From Acorus gramineus (taxonomy: Eukaryota; Streptophyta; Magnoliopsida; Acorales; Acoraceae): a stretch of 64,000 nt of DNA. Each line of letters starts with the position of its first letter. Within the stretch, counting starts at the first letter, position 1. Of the stretch, positions 46,901 to 59,780 are shown piece after piece. The notes beneath the pieces were generated by a model. That model had not been told where the DNA came from, made no database searches, and was given only the letters and a program-made list of their open reading frames with translations. Made by a program: the position numbers and the translations under genes. The stretch is taken from NCBI GenBank assembly GCA_030737835.1, contig CM060849.1:6683245-6747244 (forward strand). Direction: 5' to 3'.

Positions 46901-49900
46901 ATACATCCATAAGACTCATAAGAAAATACATGCCCAAACAAGAAGAGCGCATCAAAACATAATTATTCATACATGAATACAATACATAGGCTAGTATATG
47001 GTAGAATGGGGGTTTTACGCAATATATGAGCTATACAAACCTAGCATGCAAATATGTAGCATATTTTGGGTTAGACATGACCATACTACTTATCTAAATA
47101 GGTAGTATAATCATAGTGCCCAACGGATGCTCGACGCACGACTACGTGAATCCAACGCTTCCCGAAGGGTTGGATCGAACCACTCACCGATACCCGGGTC
47201 CTCGCGCATCCAACCGACGAGATCTGCAAGGCAAGGGCATCAAAAGGGGTGAGTACTTCAAACAAAGACTACCCAACTCTTGATAGTTTCATCAACATGC
47301 ATAACAACTCCTTGATACACAATCGAGCAAAACTGCTAAACCTACTGCAACTAGCCCTACTATTTGATCTCCACAGCATCAAATACACATCCAAAAATTA
47401 TGAAATAAATCATACACATTATCTGACATATTGGGATCATATGCCATGAGACATCACAACCTAATGTTTCCTCTACAAGCCGGAAATAAAATATTTCAAG
47501 AAGCAGGTCAATTCCCACGCGAATCTGGATAGGCCATGTAAAATAGGTTCTAACTTACAACACAGATATCATAGTGAACCCAAATTTCATATACACTATA
47601 TAGACACATGAAGGATCATATCACATGAGACACAATCCAAAACATATGCCTCTAAATACTAGATTCATAGAGATCTTTACAAGACAAAGATCTGCCTTAC
47701 CAAAAGAGGGGGACGGAAATGGGGAGATGCGGGGCTCTCGACACACCCATGACCACCTCAACCACCACCACCACTACCACCACCTCATCAGCATCTCCTC
47801 AAGCCTTTCTTGGCTGAGAACAAGGGGGAAAGGAACATGAGAAGAGAATTAACAACAATAACATATGTACGCACAAGCACACACACACAAATACACCTTT
47901 CTTTGCACCCCCTTTTGTGCTTCTTCTACTTCTTTTTCTCCTTCTTATACAACCAAACAAAGGGGACCAAAAGAGATGAAAAACATAAGAAGAGGTCGGA
48001 TGGATTTTTCCTAAGGGAGGGGAGAGAGAAGGAGAGAAAAAGAGAGAGAGAGGTTTTTAATGCTCCAAATGACAGAGGAGTACTTAATTTCTCGCAGATG
48101 GCTAAAGCCTAAAATTTTAGCGATTTCGATAAAAACATAAGGTTCCAAATGACAAAGGCATGACAGAGGAGTGTTGGGGAGGGGTTAAAGGTGACTGAGT
48201 GCGCGTGCAGTCGGGCGTGTGCGTGTACGCCCGGGCGCGCGGGTGCGTTGGCAGGGTGCGCAGGTCGTGTGAGCCAGTGTGCGCGGGCGCGCTCGCGTGA
48301 GTGCGTGTGTGCACGTGCGGGGGCCACGCGTGTGGCTGCCTAAGGGCTCGGGTAGGTGCTGGGGCACTCGGGCATGCGTGCGTACGTGCGTGCTTGCATG
48401 CGTGCGAGCCCGTATGCGTGCATGTCTAAGTCTTTGACATTTCTAGTTAATTCTAAGTGTTTTTATGTATTTATACTCACCATTTTGGATACCATTGTCT
48501 TGCAGATCTTGGCGTACGGTCGCGCAACGACCCGGGTTGCGGTGAGTGGGTTGATCCAACCCAGTTGGGAGGCGTTCGATGCTCGTAGACGTGGATTGCC
48601 CTCCCCTGGGGCTCCATGGCTGCATATTGACCTTGTTTGCATATATATTTTATTGCTTGTCTTGCTAGGTTGTATCCATGCCATATTAGGACTATACATC
48701 CTAGTATCATGTGTAGGGACCCATGCTTGTCAATGCATCATGTCCCATGCTAGCATCACATTGATTCCTACACACTCCCATTTTGTCTAAGCATATTCTT
48801 AGCCTGTCTATGAAGATACATGAGTGTAAGCATGCCTTACATAATATTGTAACTTGTTGCCATATTTATTTTCAATGCTTCCATGATTAATTCCTTGTGT
48901 AATTATTATGCATGTTGTATCTTTTATATATGCTTATATTAAGCCATGAACCTTGTCTAATGAGTTTAGGCAAGTGTATGATCTCTTATGGGGCCATACC
49001 ATGGCATTGTCACTACGAATAATATGTCTTCCCCGCATCTAAGTTATGCGCCGTAGAGAGAATTCATGAGAATTCGTTACCTTATCGGTGTCTATGGCGG
49101 ATCCATGAGGATCGTGTCTGCGAGTGTCTAGTGCTCTCCCCTTCGTCGGCTCCATGTTGAAGCTGCCCGGCGTTGTAGCTGTCCTGTGAGGTGCTCCCAG
49201 GTATTACTCATGACGTCTGTTGGTGCGCTCATATGGTAGAGGTAATGGTCATGAGAGGCTACCAGGTAGAGGCTACCCGGGAGAGGGCTACCGGATGACA
49301 AACGGTGTAGAACAGTCGACTTTCTCCGGATAGTCCTATGTCACCCTGTGAGGGTGTGGTGGGCTCAGGTTGATCACGACCCACCAGCTTAAGTAGTTGC
49401 TTCCATCTGTTGGGACCATAATTGTTTGAAAAGATTAATATGAGTTGTGTTGCATGGATTGTACCATTCACTGAGCGTGTGGCTCACCCCTCGCATTTGT
49501 TTTCCTCTAGTTGGCGTCAAGTCGGATCTGAAGGAGGAGCTCCCTTAGGTGCAGTGCCAACAGTAGTGCAGCATCCGTGTTTTGGGTCTTGCGAGTGAGA
49601 GGCCATCAGCATCCCCCCTTCTCTTGTATGTATTTAATACTCGTGCTTGTGCACAGTATATGTGTGTGATGTCTTTTGATTTTTTTTTACTCTCACAGGA
49701 CAGTTGATTATGTAATCTGGTCTGTAATATGTTTTTGGATTGCAGACTTAGTTGTTTAGCTTCCGTTTTATGCATATATATTATGACAGCTATCGCTTGA
49801 TTAATTGCGTTGTTGCCTTGGATGTTGTGTAGAGTCTTTATTGATCTCGTTATTGATAGCTGATATTATATATTTGCCATGTCTCGGTGATGGCCGCTTT

Positions 49901-49911
49901 GGGGCGTTACA
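43977..49911 (+). mobile_element. Solo LTR (plus strand), interrupted
   Basis: Runs from TGTCACTTATGG to GGGGCGTTACA, with 44783-48165 inserted inside; the LTR proper is about 2.55 kb. Order: 'aaaattttaga.ttttagccatctg', CT-rich leader, 'ggaggtggtggtggttgagg', a GC-rich part, 'ttgcagatct', 'cggtgagtgg', and 'actgagcgtgtggctcacccctcgca'. No internal domain, so solo. The target duplication is not clean. Confidence 0.75.
44783..48165 (-). mobile_element. Solo LTR (minus strand) nested in the previous one
   Basis: On the plus strand it starts TGTCACGCCCC and ends GGCATGACA; the 5-bp GAGGA flanks it on both sides (44778-44782, 48166-48170). Its sequence is the reverse of the host LTR's order, including 'gcgaggggtgagct' near 45190 and 'ccaccaccactaccaccacc' near 47765. 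Long (3.4 kb), with several internal repeats of 'ccctcaccctcactcc' blocks. Confidence 0.9.
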
Positions 49912-51432
49912 TATTTAATAGTTATCTATAAAAAAATATGAAAGTACACAAAGATGTTTAAACACAAAATGGTCATATATACATTCTGAGTGTCATTACA
50001 CAATCATCTATAATCAACTTCTTTATATCTTAATGATCAATTGTTGTCTCCCCCTTAATCCTCTTCATGTCTTTTTTGGTGAAATGAAACCCACTGAAAG
50101 ACCATTAAACTAGACATTTAATGTACTTGATTACGAAGATCGGGCTTTCCAAGCTACATAAAAAATACAACAAATAGCCAAACACCTAAATAAATTTTCA
50201 TTTAGCAATATGAACAAAATTAATAATAGCATGAATCCAAAATGGAAATTTATGAACAATTGTAATATTTTAGTAGAATTACTTCTTGATCCATATACTA
50301 AAGAATTGTATAGAAACTTTTATATAACAACTATAACAAAAACTACAAATGTAATGCCCGATGACATAATCTACCATTTACAGATAATATAATTTATCAT
50401 TCTTATAACAATTACAACAGAAATTACAAAAACTATAATTTACAAAACATATATGTAATATCATATATGGAACTAAATTAAGGACATATAAATTATATGA
50501 ATGTACGTAATAACCAATTACAAAAATTTAAAGATACTAATTTACAGGTGAGAGTAGTTTATGTATAAAAAAATAAGGTAACACTGGTCTGGGGTAAAAA
50601 AAAAAAAAAAAAGACCAGATTTCAGTGATAAATAAAAAATAAAAAAGTCCAACAATAGAAAAAAAAATAAAAAATTAAACCCTTGATCAAGGGGCATTTG
50701 AACAATTCACCAAAATCTTTCAACCACCCCTGCGTGTCTTCTGTTTGTTTTTTCAAAATACATAAGTGATCCTACCGTTTGTCATCAAGCGTTTCGTAAT
50801 AGCTGAGATGATACAGTTTGTCACTTCTATAAGAAAAACAAAAATACACACACATAATAAAACCAATGTTTCCATACACATGCATCCACTCCATTATATT
50901 TGGGGTTTTTGCTTTTGGAGGAATCGAGAGTCTCTCCGAACGGTTATGAGAAATAATGCTTAATTAAAATAGAGTAAATTGCGTTTGGACTCCCTTTTAA
51001 ACATGCTGAGACGTCTCTTATAGTTTAAAAACATGTAATTACATCTTATATTTTCTATTATGATAAAAAAAATACAAGATTACCTTTTTAATATTGTTTT
51101 AATTTTTAATACAAAATTTATGCTTTTTAAAATTGAGAGAAAATGAGTTTCCTAGTAATCTCTACTTAATACAAAATCATATTATTTAAATGGTTCCTAC
51201 AATAAACATTTAAGAATGAGAAATAAAAAAAATTAAACGCCCTATCAAATGGTTTTAGAAAAGAATGTTTATTTTAAAAGTTTGTTTTAACTTTTAAGAC
51301 AACAAATATAATTAAAAAAAAGAAAAAAGAAAATAAGCTTCATGAGAATCAGTAAAAAACATCATATTTTTTCAGTCAAGTTTTCATACGGACCACCCTA
51401 GCTAGAACTCAATTCCAAACACTAAAGATATC

Positions 51433-51640
51433 AGTGGTGCATTTGGTTACGTAATTACGCTGCGATTGTGATTGCAGGAAGTTGCGTTTACAATTGTGCA
51501 ACCAAACAGTTTTACTGTAGCAGTTAGCAAATAGTGTCCAAAAACTGCGATTTCAAAAAGCTGAGAAAGTGAGCTTCCTGCAGAATCAGTTTTACAATCG
51601 CAGATTCCTGTAGAATCAATTTTGCAATCACGCAACCAAA
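51433..51640. mobile_element. Small MITE with 'gcatttggtt' ends
   Basis: Starts GTGCATTTGGTTACGT and ends ACGCAACCAAACGCATC, with further inverted matches ('gcgattgt', 'tcctgcagaa'/'ttcctgtaga'). About 208 bp; superfamily and target duplication unresolved. Confidence 0.65.
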
Positions 51641-52026
51641 CGCATCAATAGAAGAAGGCGCAAAACATTTCCTGAATTTTTTTTTTCATGAATCTGAAAA
51701 AATATGCTTCTTCAGAAATTATTTAAAATAATATTTTTTTAAAAATGTTAATTTCAATTCCAAACGCTACATATGAATAACGTCACATCAATCGTGCGTA
51801 TTCTCTTGGAATTCTCAACTAAAAAAAAATTGATCTATTTAGATCTCATATGCTTCCAATCAGATAACGACACGCGACATTACACGTGTTTAATACATGT
51901 ATTGATGGAATCTAGCTAGACTTCTGGACCCATCTCTCATAACAAGGTGTCTACAGTTTCACATCGTTTTCTTTCATTTATATCAATATGCAAGCACCAC
52001 ATGCAAAACAACCTCTACCTCTTCTA

Positions 52027-52045
52027 CATATCCATATATATACGG
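52027..52045 (+). promoter_or_regulatory. TATA-like core promoter of the P450 gene
   Basis: CATATATATACGG about 130 bp before the start codon; the position suits a TATA box with a leader of about 100 nt. Confidence 0.5.
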
Positions 52046-52070
52046 ATCCAATTTAAGTGCACACTTTATG

Positions 52071-52212
52071 TTCATACAGTGGTTGTTGTGAGGGGAAACT
52101 AGAAGTGAATGTGAGGGCTTCCATCATTGCTGCTCTGGTTTTGTTTTATTTTCATACAGTGGTCTAGAAGATTGAATGATGAGAGCTTCCATCATTGCTG
52201 CTCTGGTTTTGG
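52071..52212 (+). repeat. Duplication of the leader and start-codon region of the P450 gene
   Basis: 'ttcatacagtgg' and 'gcttccatcattgctgctct' both occur twice (starts 52071 and 52151; 52117 and 52185). In the upstream copy the start codon position reads GTG rather than ATG. Just before it is ATGTGA (52109-52114), a start codon directly followed by a stop. Confidence 0.9.
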
Positions 52213-55187
52213 CTTCATGTGTTGTTGTGATCTTGTCATGGGTGGTGAAGTATATGAAGGGCCTGTGGTTGGAGCCCAAGAAGCTGGAGAGGGTCCTAAG
52301 GGGCCAAGGTTTCAGGGGCTCCCCTTACAAGCTCCTGGTGGGGGACTTGGTGGATAACAACCGTCTGATTAGAGAGGCTAGGTCTAGGCCCATCCCTCTG
52401 ACGCAAGATATCGCGCCACGTGTTGCTCCACTCCTCGTCCGCACCATGAAAAGCTATGGTATGCGTGCACATAACATTGTTATTATTATTATTTTCTTAA
52501 TGTTGGGAAAATCTGAATGCACAATATCACCTATAAATCCTCTGCATCAGATAAACCCAGGAGAATTTGAACCTGACTCCCCCTGTGAGCGAACACATGA
52601 CTCTAAAAAAAGTGTCAACCCGTGTGTTGATCCTTTTTTGTTAAAGTTTTGTTCGCTGGTTGATGTTTTGATTTGGCTTTTCGATATCTAGGGTTTGTGA
52701 TTTGATTTGATGATTTTGACTCTCATCTATTTTATATATTTTTTTTCCTTAAATCATTACAGTGAATCAATTTACGTTTAGAGATTAGCTTGTGTTTAAT
52801 TAAAGGCATGTAGTAAGGTAGTGCATTGTTGGGTACTATAGGAGGCTCAGTTTGATTTGATTTGATTCATTTTTTATTTCTCATTTGTTTTTTGTAGTTA
52901 TTTTTTCTTAAATCATTACAGTGAATCTTCTATTTCGCTTACATTGAGAGATCAGCTTGAGTTTTTTTTAAAATTCAATCCAAAAAAAGGCATGTAGTAA
53001 GGGACTATTGTATTAATTAGTCTCGTATTAGAAAAAATTAAAACAAAAAGAAGATAGAATATGTATCATACAACATTGTGATTGCATAGACTAACCCTGC
53101 CTCATAAGATGCAGTGCCCCTGATACACTCGAGTAAATTAGGTTTTTTTTTTTTGGCTCCTCTAATATTCTTAAATTTTTTTATAATTGATAAGTATCTA
53201 CCATTTATTTCTAGTAAAGTGAGATCAGGATGTAAGAGGCAATAATTTTTTTGCATAGCATGGTAGCTCTTGAAACTGTCTAATAAATAAGAAAAAACAG
53301 TTTGGATGTGCTTTTGTTACGTTGATGATCCATGTAATAGACTTTTACAACTATTAATAGCCAGACGAACCCTCTAAAGTAAATGGATTCCTAGATTCTA
53401 AAGATACTAAACAAACAATTCAATAAACATGATTATGATCATCGATGGGTACGAAGGTATCCGGTCGTCAAATTTTTCTGATCTTAAACTCAAACATCAA
53501 CATTGCAATAGCAATTACCAATTGTGAGAGTAAACAAATAGGACTTACTATGATTCTCAATGTAATGTAGGCAAAATGAGTCTCACATGGTTTGGACCAA
53601 TACCCAGAGTGAACATCATGGATCCAGAGCTGGTGAGAGAGATCCTATCCAACAAGTTTGGTCACTTTGAGAAGCCGAAAAACAACCCCATCGTGGAGTT
53701 ATTGGCTACGGGTCTTGCGAACTATGAAGGTGAAAAGTGGGCGAAACATCGAAGGATCATCAATCCCGCCTTCCATCAAGAGAAGTTGAAGGTCACTTCA
53801 AAATTCTTCTCTAAGTGGATTAATTGTTCTTTTTTATATATATTTTGAATTAATTAGTAATTTTTTTTCAGTTAATGTTACCTGCATTTTCTGCTAGTTG
53901 TGCCGACTTGATCAATAGATGGAAGAAGTTGCTTGATTCATCTAGCGATCCTTGCGAAATAGACGTTTGGCCAGAGTTTCAGAACTTCACAGGGGATGTC
54001 ATATCTCGAACTGCTTTTGGTAGCAGCTTTGAAGAAGGAAGAAGAATTTTTCACCTCCAAAGGGAGCAAGCTGAGAATGTTATGGAGGTGATAAATTCAA
54101 TACCCATCCCAGGTCTCAGGTTGGTCTTTCGCCTTTGCATTTCTTCAGATTCTCTATATATGAGTGAAAACAAGGTAATCTAGGGACTTATTTGGTTACC
54201 CTAGATCATAAAGAGAAATCTTCCTTTCTCATTAATTGAATTCTGATAGATTTGGTGAGAAAGAGGAATGAAAAACATTTACATCTATTCGCATGTGTAG
54301 GTTTCTGCCTACAAAGAGGAACATTAGAATGAGGGAAATCGATAAAGAGGTGTGCCAGATTTTGAATGGCATTATCAATAATAAAATGGAAGTGAGGCAA
54401 AGAGGTGATGTTTGTAATGACTTATTGGGAATTTTGTTGGAATCCAATTTCAAGCTGAGTGAAGAACTGAACAACTCCAAAAACCTCGCACTGACAATCA
54501 AAGAGGTCATCGAAGAGTGTAAATTGTTCTACTTCGCCGGACAGGAGACCACATCTGTCCTCCTCACATGGACAATCATCCTCTTGAGCGTGAATCAAGA
54601 TTGGCAATCGTGCGCACGCCAAGAAGTGTTTCAAGTTTTTGGGGATGGGAAGCCATTCTTTGATGGTTTAAACCGCTTAAAGATTGTGAGTGAACAATGA
54701 ATCTAATACTTACAATACTTGGATTTTGTTTTATAACTAGTACTGAACATCGCATTTGCAGGTTACAATGATTCTGTACGAGGTCCTTAGATTATACCCA
54801 CCGGTAGTCTTCCTTGTTCGTTGCACTTACAAGGAAATGAAACTCGGAGAGATGACCTTCCCACCAGGAGTTCAATTGTGCCTTCCCATTCTCTTGATTC
54901 ACAGTGATCCTGAGATTTGGGGTGAAGATGCCAGTGAATTCAAACCTGAGAGGTTCTCTGAAGGCATTGCCAAGGCGTCAAGGGATCGAGTCGCTTTCTT
55001 TCCATTCGGATGGGGGCCACGCATTTGCATCGGTCAAAGCTTCGCGTTGATGGAAGCTAAGTTAGCATTGGCTATGATGTTACAAAATTTCTCATTTGAG
55101 CTCTCGCCGAAGTATTCTCATGCTCCCCACAATGTTGTTACTATTCAGCCTCAACATGGTGCTCAAGTTTTACTACATAGGCTTTGA
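52176..55187 (+). CDS. CYP72A-like: Cytochrome P450, CYP72A type
   Basis: Five exons: 52176-52458, 53571-53791, 53872-54119, 54301-54685 and 54762-55187. All borders are GT-AG and in phase; 520 residues, the normal length for CYP72A. An N-terminal membrane anchor (about residues 4-24) places it on the ER, facing the cytosol, with NADPH-P450 reductase as electron donor. Visible motifs: [22 protein letters not shown] of the I-helix (330-335), EVLR ExxR motif (386-389), PERF (441-444) and heme loop [10 protein letters not shown] (461-470) with ligand Cys468. CYP72A enzymes oxidise terpenoids (triterpenes, gibberellins, iridoids); the substrate here cannot be told from sequence. I chose the ATG ATG at 52176 because it gives the standard anchor length. 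No lesion seen. Confidence 0.96.
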
Positions 55188-55344
55188 TCTTCTTCCTCTA
55201 TGAGTTATTCATATGTTGCTTTCAGTGTTGTTTGTCATGTGTTTGATTTTCTTCCTCTCTGAAGAATAGTGTGGAACAGATAAGAATAAGTTTAAAAACC
55301 TATTTATTAGTAATGAATAGATGTGTATAACCACACAGAATAAG
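55188..55344. other. 3' flank of the P450 gene
   Basis: Presumed 3' UTR; no recognisable element. Confidence 0.5.
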
Positions 55345-55765
55345 TAAAAATAAGCTACTATTACTGGCGGCCTTATGGGCTATATGGCTCGCCCGGAATG
55401 GAGTACTGTTCAGGGGTATAGGTTCTACGAGGAGAACTTATGGGAGGCTACATTGGGTTTCATCAACGACTGGAGCGGCGCGTTTGCAGGTGTGCGTGGG
55501 CTCTCCTATGGAGTGGAAGGTTTATACTATCATGAGGATGTTAATATTTTGATACCCCTGTTCTTCCCTCAGCCCCCCCCCCCCCCCCCCCCCCCCCATG
55601 TTCCTCCTCCTTGCCCCTCTTTCTTCTTTGCTGTAGGCCTTGGGGATTGGGTCGCAAACCTCTTGTAACGTTTCCTCATTTGCGAGTCTAGCAGTCTTTT
55701 TTCCCACTCGGACCAATTGTAACACATGTTGATATATTATGAGATGGCCTACAGTTTGTTTCAAA
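55345..55765 (+). mobile_element. LINE 3' fragment
   Basis: Translates as LLLAALWAIWLARNGVLFRG, the Trp-rich segment downstream of the zinc-binding domain in plant L1-like polymerases. It is followed by a frame-broken tail, a C-tract (55577-55598) and an A-rich end at 55760. Confidence 0.7.
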
Positions 55766-57485
55766 AAAAGCTAAAATTGATATTAAAAGTCCCTTAGATA
55801 TATATTATTCCACACAATGCTAGAATAAGTGAGAATACACTGATATTCGTATTTTTACTATTTTTGAAAAATGCAAAAACTTGTGTGGTCTCATAGTCTA
55901 ATAGGTTGGGTCCTGTGGGCTTTTGGTTCACTATAAGTTTTGGCTAGTCATTTTTTAGGTAATAGTAATAGTCTGTCTAGTGTGTATCAAACCATCAACT
56001 GCTCACCATTCAATTTAATTAATTATAAAAAATTAATTAAATAAAAAATTCATGCACACCAATTGAATTTTTTTATCGGGAGCTCTTTTTCCACCCTTCT
56101 AGTTATTTAACCCCTTCAAAAAAATAAAAAAATTGGTGGGTTGAAGAACGAGGGGAAAAGAGTGATAGAGATAGATATTTGGTGTTCGACGGTGCAGGGG
56201 AGGAAGTGTAGGGGCGGCGGTGGACTAGATCCGACCGGAGGAGATGCCAACAAGGCCGAAACAACATCTTATCCACTTCAAGGTCCCTACAAATAACCCA
56301 GCGCCAAGGCCCCTGCTCCCCCTTCCGGCGATGAAGACCACCCCTTCATCTTCACGTGGGCCGGGACAATGAAGGCGGTGACAGTAACACTATGCGATGT
56401 GAAGGTGTTGGCGTTGATGCTGCACTTCAACGGGGGAGCGGAACATTTTTTGAAAAAGATAGAATCATACCATCATTACTTTCATTAGAGAAGTATGATT
56501 ACATGTCTAAATTAAGGATGTGAGAGATTAGAGAATAGAAGCAGAAAAGACAAAAGGAGAAGCACATATCGCATGCAGGGTAATCAAGAAATAAAGGCCG
56601 TAGATGGGAAATCTACTGCCCTCGTATGCTCCCTCACCCCACGACCCTTAAGTATAAGATGGCATATTCAGTATGGTGCATTGCATGTCGGCCTCATCGA
56701 CATCTCCTCCGACCAGATCAAGTTCACCACCTCCATCCTCCTCAGTATCGCCTCTGCCTCTGCCTCCGCCTAGGCAAACTGCTTTCTCTCTTTTCTTCTC
56801 TTTCTCTCTCTATCTCTCTTTCTCCTTAATTCTCCAACACACCCCAAATTTTTTTAGGGTGGGTTAGAGAACTGGAGGGGTGGAAAGAGGGCTCTCCTTT
56901 TCCATCACAAATCGATACAGCCAGATCATGTAACTGTCAACCCACAAACAAGTGATGTTGGAGCCATCATGCATTTCATACTAGTCGAGGTCATACAATT
57001 TGTCACTTCTCTGAATTAAAAAAAAAACATAAACACACACATAAAGGCATTGTCTCTATTCATATCTCCATTCCTTGTACAAATGGGATAGTTTTGAATA
57101 TAAAAAATATGATTTTATATAAAATAGCTTAATAAAACTCCATTTCTAAAATGTTCATAAAAAAAAAAACATGCATTTTTCACTAAAATTGAAACAAATT
57201 TTTAAGTTTAAGATGTTTTGTTCAAAACATTTTGAAAACATGTTTTGTTTTTTGATATCCGCAAAAAATATTCAAATGAGTTTTCAAACGGTATCCAGAG
57301 ATTTCATTTGAAAATAAGTTTATACAATTTTTAGATATTCCATTTTTACCTAAACATATATACTCTGCTTGAACTCATTTCCAAATTAAACACAAACTAT
57401 ATCTGTTTTAGAAGAAAATGAAAATGCATATTTTAATCATTAATTTTTATTTATTTATCAAGAATCCAACAAAAAAGTGTTGTTT
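55766..57485. other. Intergenic DNA
   Basis: 56140-56440 is GC-richer, without a recognisable domain. 56995-57065 resembles sequence upstream of the P450 gene. No gene supported. Confidence 0.4.
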
Positions 57486-59780
57486 AAAAGGGAAAAATCC
57501 ATATAACCCCGTGTAATCTATCTGATATCTATGTTAAAAGTAGTGTTTTCCTTCAATAAATGTCGTCGGGTTGGAGGTCGCCTCCAAGTATAGATCCTGT
57601 AGGTCCTTGCGCCTGAGACACCGATGTGGTATCGGCTAAAGAGACTCTGACCCTCAAGTCAATGGAGTGAATGAAGAAGAAGATGACTCTAAGAACTAGA
57701 AGACTGATATTTTTTAGTGCTTGTGATTTTGAATGTCCCTCTTCTCTCCTTTTGCCCTTTTAGATGAGTGAGTGATCATACCATTTCCGATTCAAACATC
57801 CCTCAGTCTTGGCTCGAATATTCAGCTGATACGGAAGATTCTGCAAGGTACATGACTGGAGGTTTGTTATGATGTCGTGGCCACATGGCCTAGCCTCATT
57901 GGTTCTGACTGTTGTCAGTATTGGAATTCGTGGATGTGGGAGGATTTCTCTGGAAGCCTTGTTTTGGTGCAATCTTGTGACTGGCTGGATCACTGCTCGG
58001 AGGGTCTATTCTGAGCTGCCCAACAGCCTCTCAGAAAGACTGGGGGTGGGGTGTGATAACCACCTGCTTTATCAAAAAGCAGGAAAAGTTGATGTTTTGG
58101 TTGATTGCCTTGTTGGGGTAGATTGTAGGATTCTCCTCTCGAAGCTATGACCGGCCACACACAGAGGTAAAAATGGGGAATCCTTTCTGTTTGGTGGCAA
58201 TTTGACAAAAGAAGGCTACTAAAAGGGGGGCAGGAGGGGGGGGGGGGATGGACCGACAACTTGAACTTAGCCGCCTGGGTCCGACAGTTGTTTTGGATTA
58301 GTCACCTGGTTCCTGGATTTATGGTTTTGTAGAATTGGGCAGCACCTAGTTGTGGATTTAGATTTGTTTGGCTAGGGCTAAAAGTGGTTTAACCAGGGGT
58401 TTAGAGAGGGTTTTTGGAGAGTGGATTTTGGTGGGAATGGGCTTCTTTCTCTCTCAATTAAGGCTCTCTCTCTCCTTTTCGCAATGTCTCTTTGTTGTGG
58501 GGGTGATTAAATAAGTGTAGTAGTGGAATTGAATGATGTTCGATACTTGGAGAGGAATGAAAAAAGGTTTTGATGCCCCACCTATTTACAGTAAAAATGA
58601 TGCAAGGGAATTACCATTGGATAATAGATTAAATTGGGCAATAGGGTGGGTTTGAATCTGAGTTCCCCCTGATTTGGTCCATATATTTTGTCTAGGGAGG
58701 GGGCAGCAACTTGGATTGAGCCGTCAGGGCTTGGGCAAGTGGATTCTAGAATCCACCTTGCATCATGACCTGCCATATGTCCTATCTTTGACAAGCAATG
58801 GAATAAGGTGGCTACTAGGTTTGAGCTGTCAAAGAGGGGCGGTTAACAGGAACAAACCGTCGTAATGATCAGCATTTAATGCCAACTTTATGTCCCATAT
58901 GAGGGAAGCGGTTAGAGGGTAGCATATTCAATTGAGCTGTCTAAGGGAGGCAGCTAGGTTAGGGTTGGCACCTGGTTTCTAGCCTTTTGATTTTTGTAAG
59001 TGTTGGACTAGGTCTTTTTCTTATTTTCTCCCTCTAATTTTTTTAAATAGCTTTCTTTAATGTCCAAAAGCGGTCCATTTTAGGTATCAATTGAGATAAT
59101 TTTCTTTTCTTTGGATGGTCAAAATTGGGGTATCTACAGCTGTGATTGCAACGAGCAATGGCAGGTGGCTTATCGGGGCCAAGGGATGTCTCTACGAATT
59201 CGACAAGGTAGAGCTGCCCTAGCACTGCCTTGCAGTGTCAGTGGTCCCCCTCCTCCTACAATCAGGACCAGGTCCCAACCTAGATTAGGCTAGTTGGACT
59301 TGGGGACACTCTAACGGTCATATTATGTAGAGGTGGTTAAACTAGTTGGCTAGTCTTGATCCACCCCGAACCATTGTTAATTTGGTCACCTTTGGTCACT
59401 CCTTGGTATAGTGCCTTTAATGAGGAGACCGTGATCCAAGCTGTCCTGCTCGGGTGAGGAGGAGCCTCCTGAGTAGAACCTCCCGAGCAAGACTCTTCAA
59501 GCGGAGAACTGGGCTATTGTCCCCGATTGATAGATATTTTCAATCTTAATCTGGGCTGGGTCATGCTACCCATTTACCCGACCTATAAAGACACGTGGTA
59601 CCCTCAGGAAGAGCGCAAGATTTTCCCTACACATGTAACCCCATTATTTTTCAAATATCTATATAACCCCTTAAAACACATATGGAAATCCAAATAACCC
59701 ATTCTGTTAACTAACCTAACCATTGATTGAGTAACTTTTAACCTCATATGTAAAATCTCAATTTTACCCCGTATGGAAAC
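57486..59780. mobile_element. Decayed LTR-like region inside or next to a 'tataacccc' MITE
   Basis: Ends carry the 'catataacccc' (57495) and 'atctatataaccccttaaaac' (59660) blocks of the 42596-43728 family. Between them is non-coding sequence with LTR-like phrases ('cgcctgagacaccgatg', 'gaccctcaagtcaatgga') and loose repeats of 'gagctgtc...aggcagctaggtt' (58700-58970). Boundaries unresolved. Confidence 0.35.

Larger units (their letters stand above)
43753..50710. mobile_element. MULE with long inverted ends, loaded with two nested LTRs
   Basis: Left end AGTGAATTGTTCAAATGCC and right end (inverted) GTGAATTGTTCAAATGCCCC continue in homology for about 100 bp ('cttgat.gagggt.taa', 'tttatttatccctgaaatctg'). 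Flanks CAAAATCTG and CAAAATCTT match at 8 of 9. Without the LTRs the element would be only about 1 kb, similar in style to 39399-40586. No transposase. Confidence 0.8.
50720..52070. other. 5' flanking region of the P450 gene
   Basis: AT-rich, no gene. The block 50800-50890 ('acagtttgtcacttct', 'acacacacataa') resembles 56995-57065, and 51840-51990 resembles 61615-61745, so this flank was duplicated. Confidence 0.5.

Noticed and set aside
57760-58150. Possible gene fragments in the 57.8-58.2 kb region
   Set aside because: No domain, and loose repeats typical of decayed LTR sequence.
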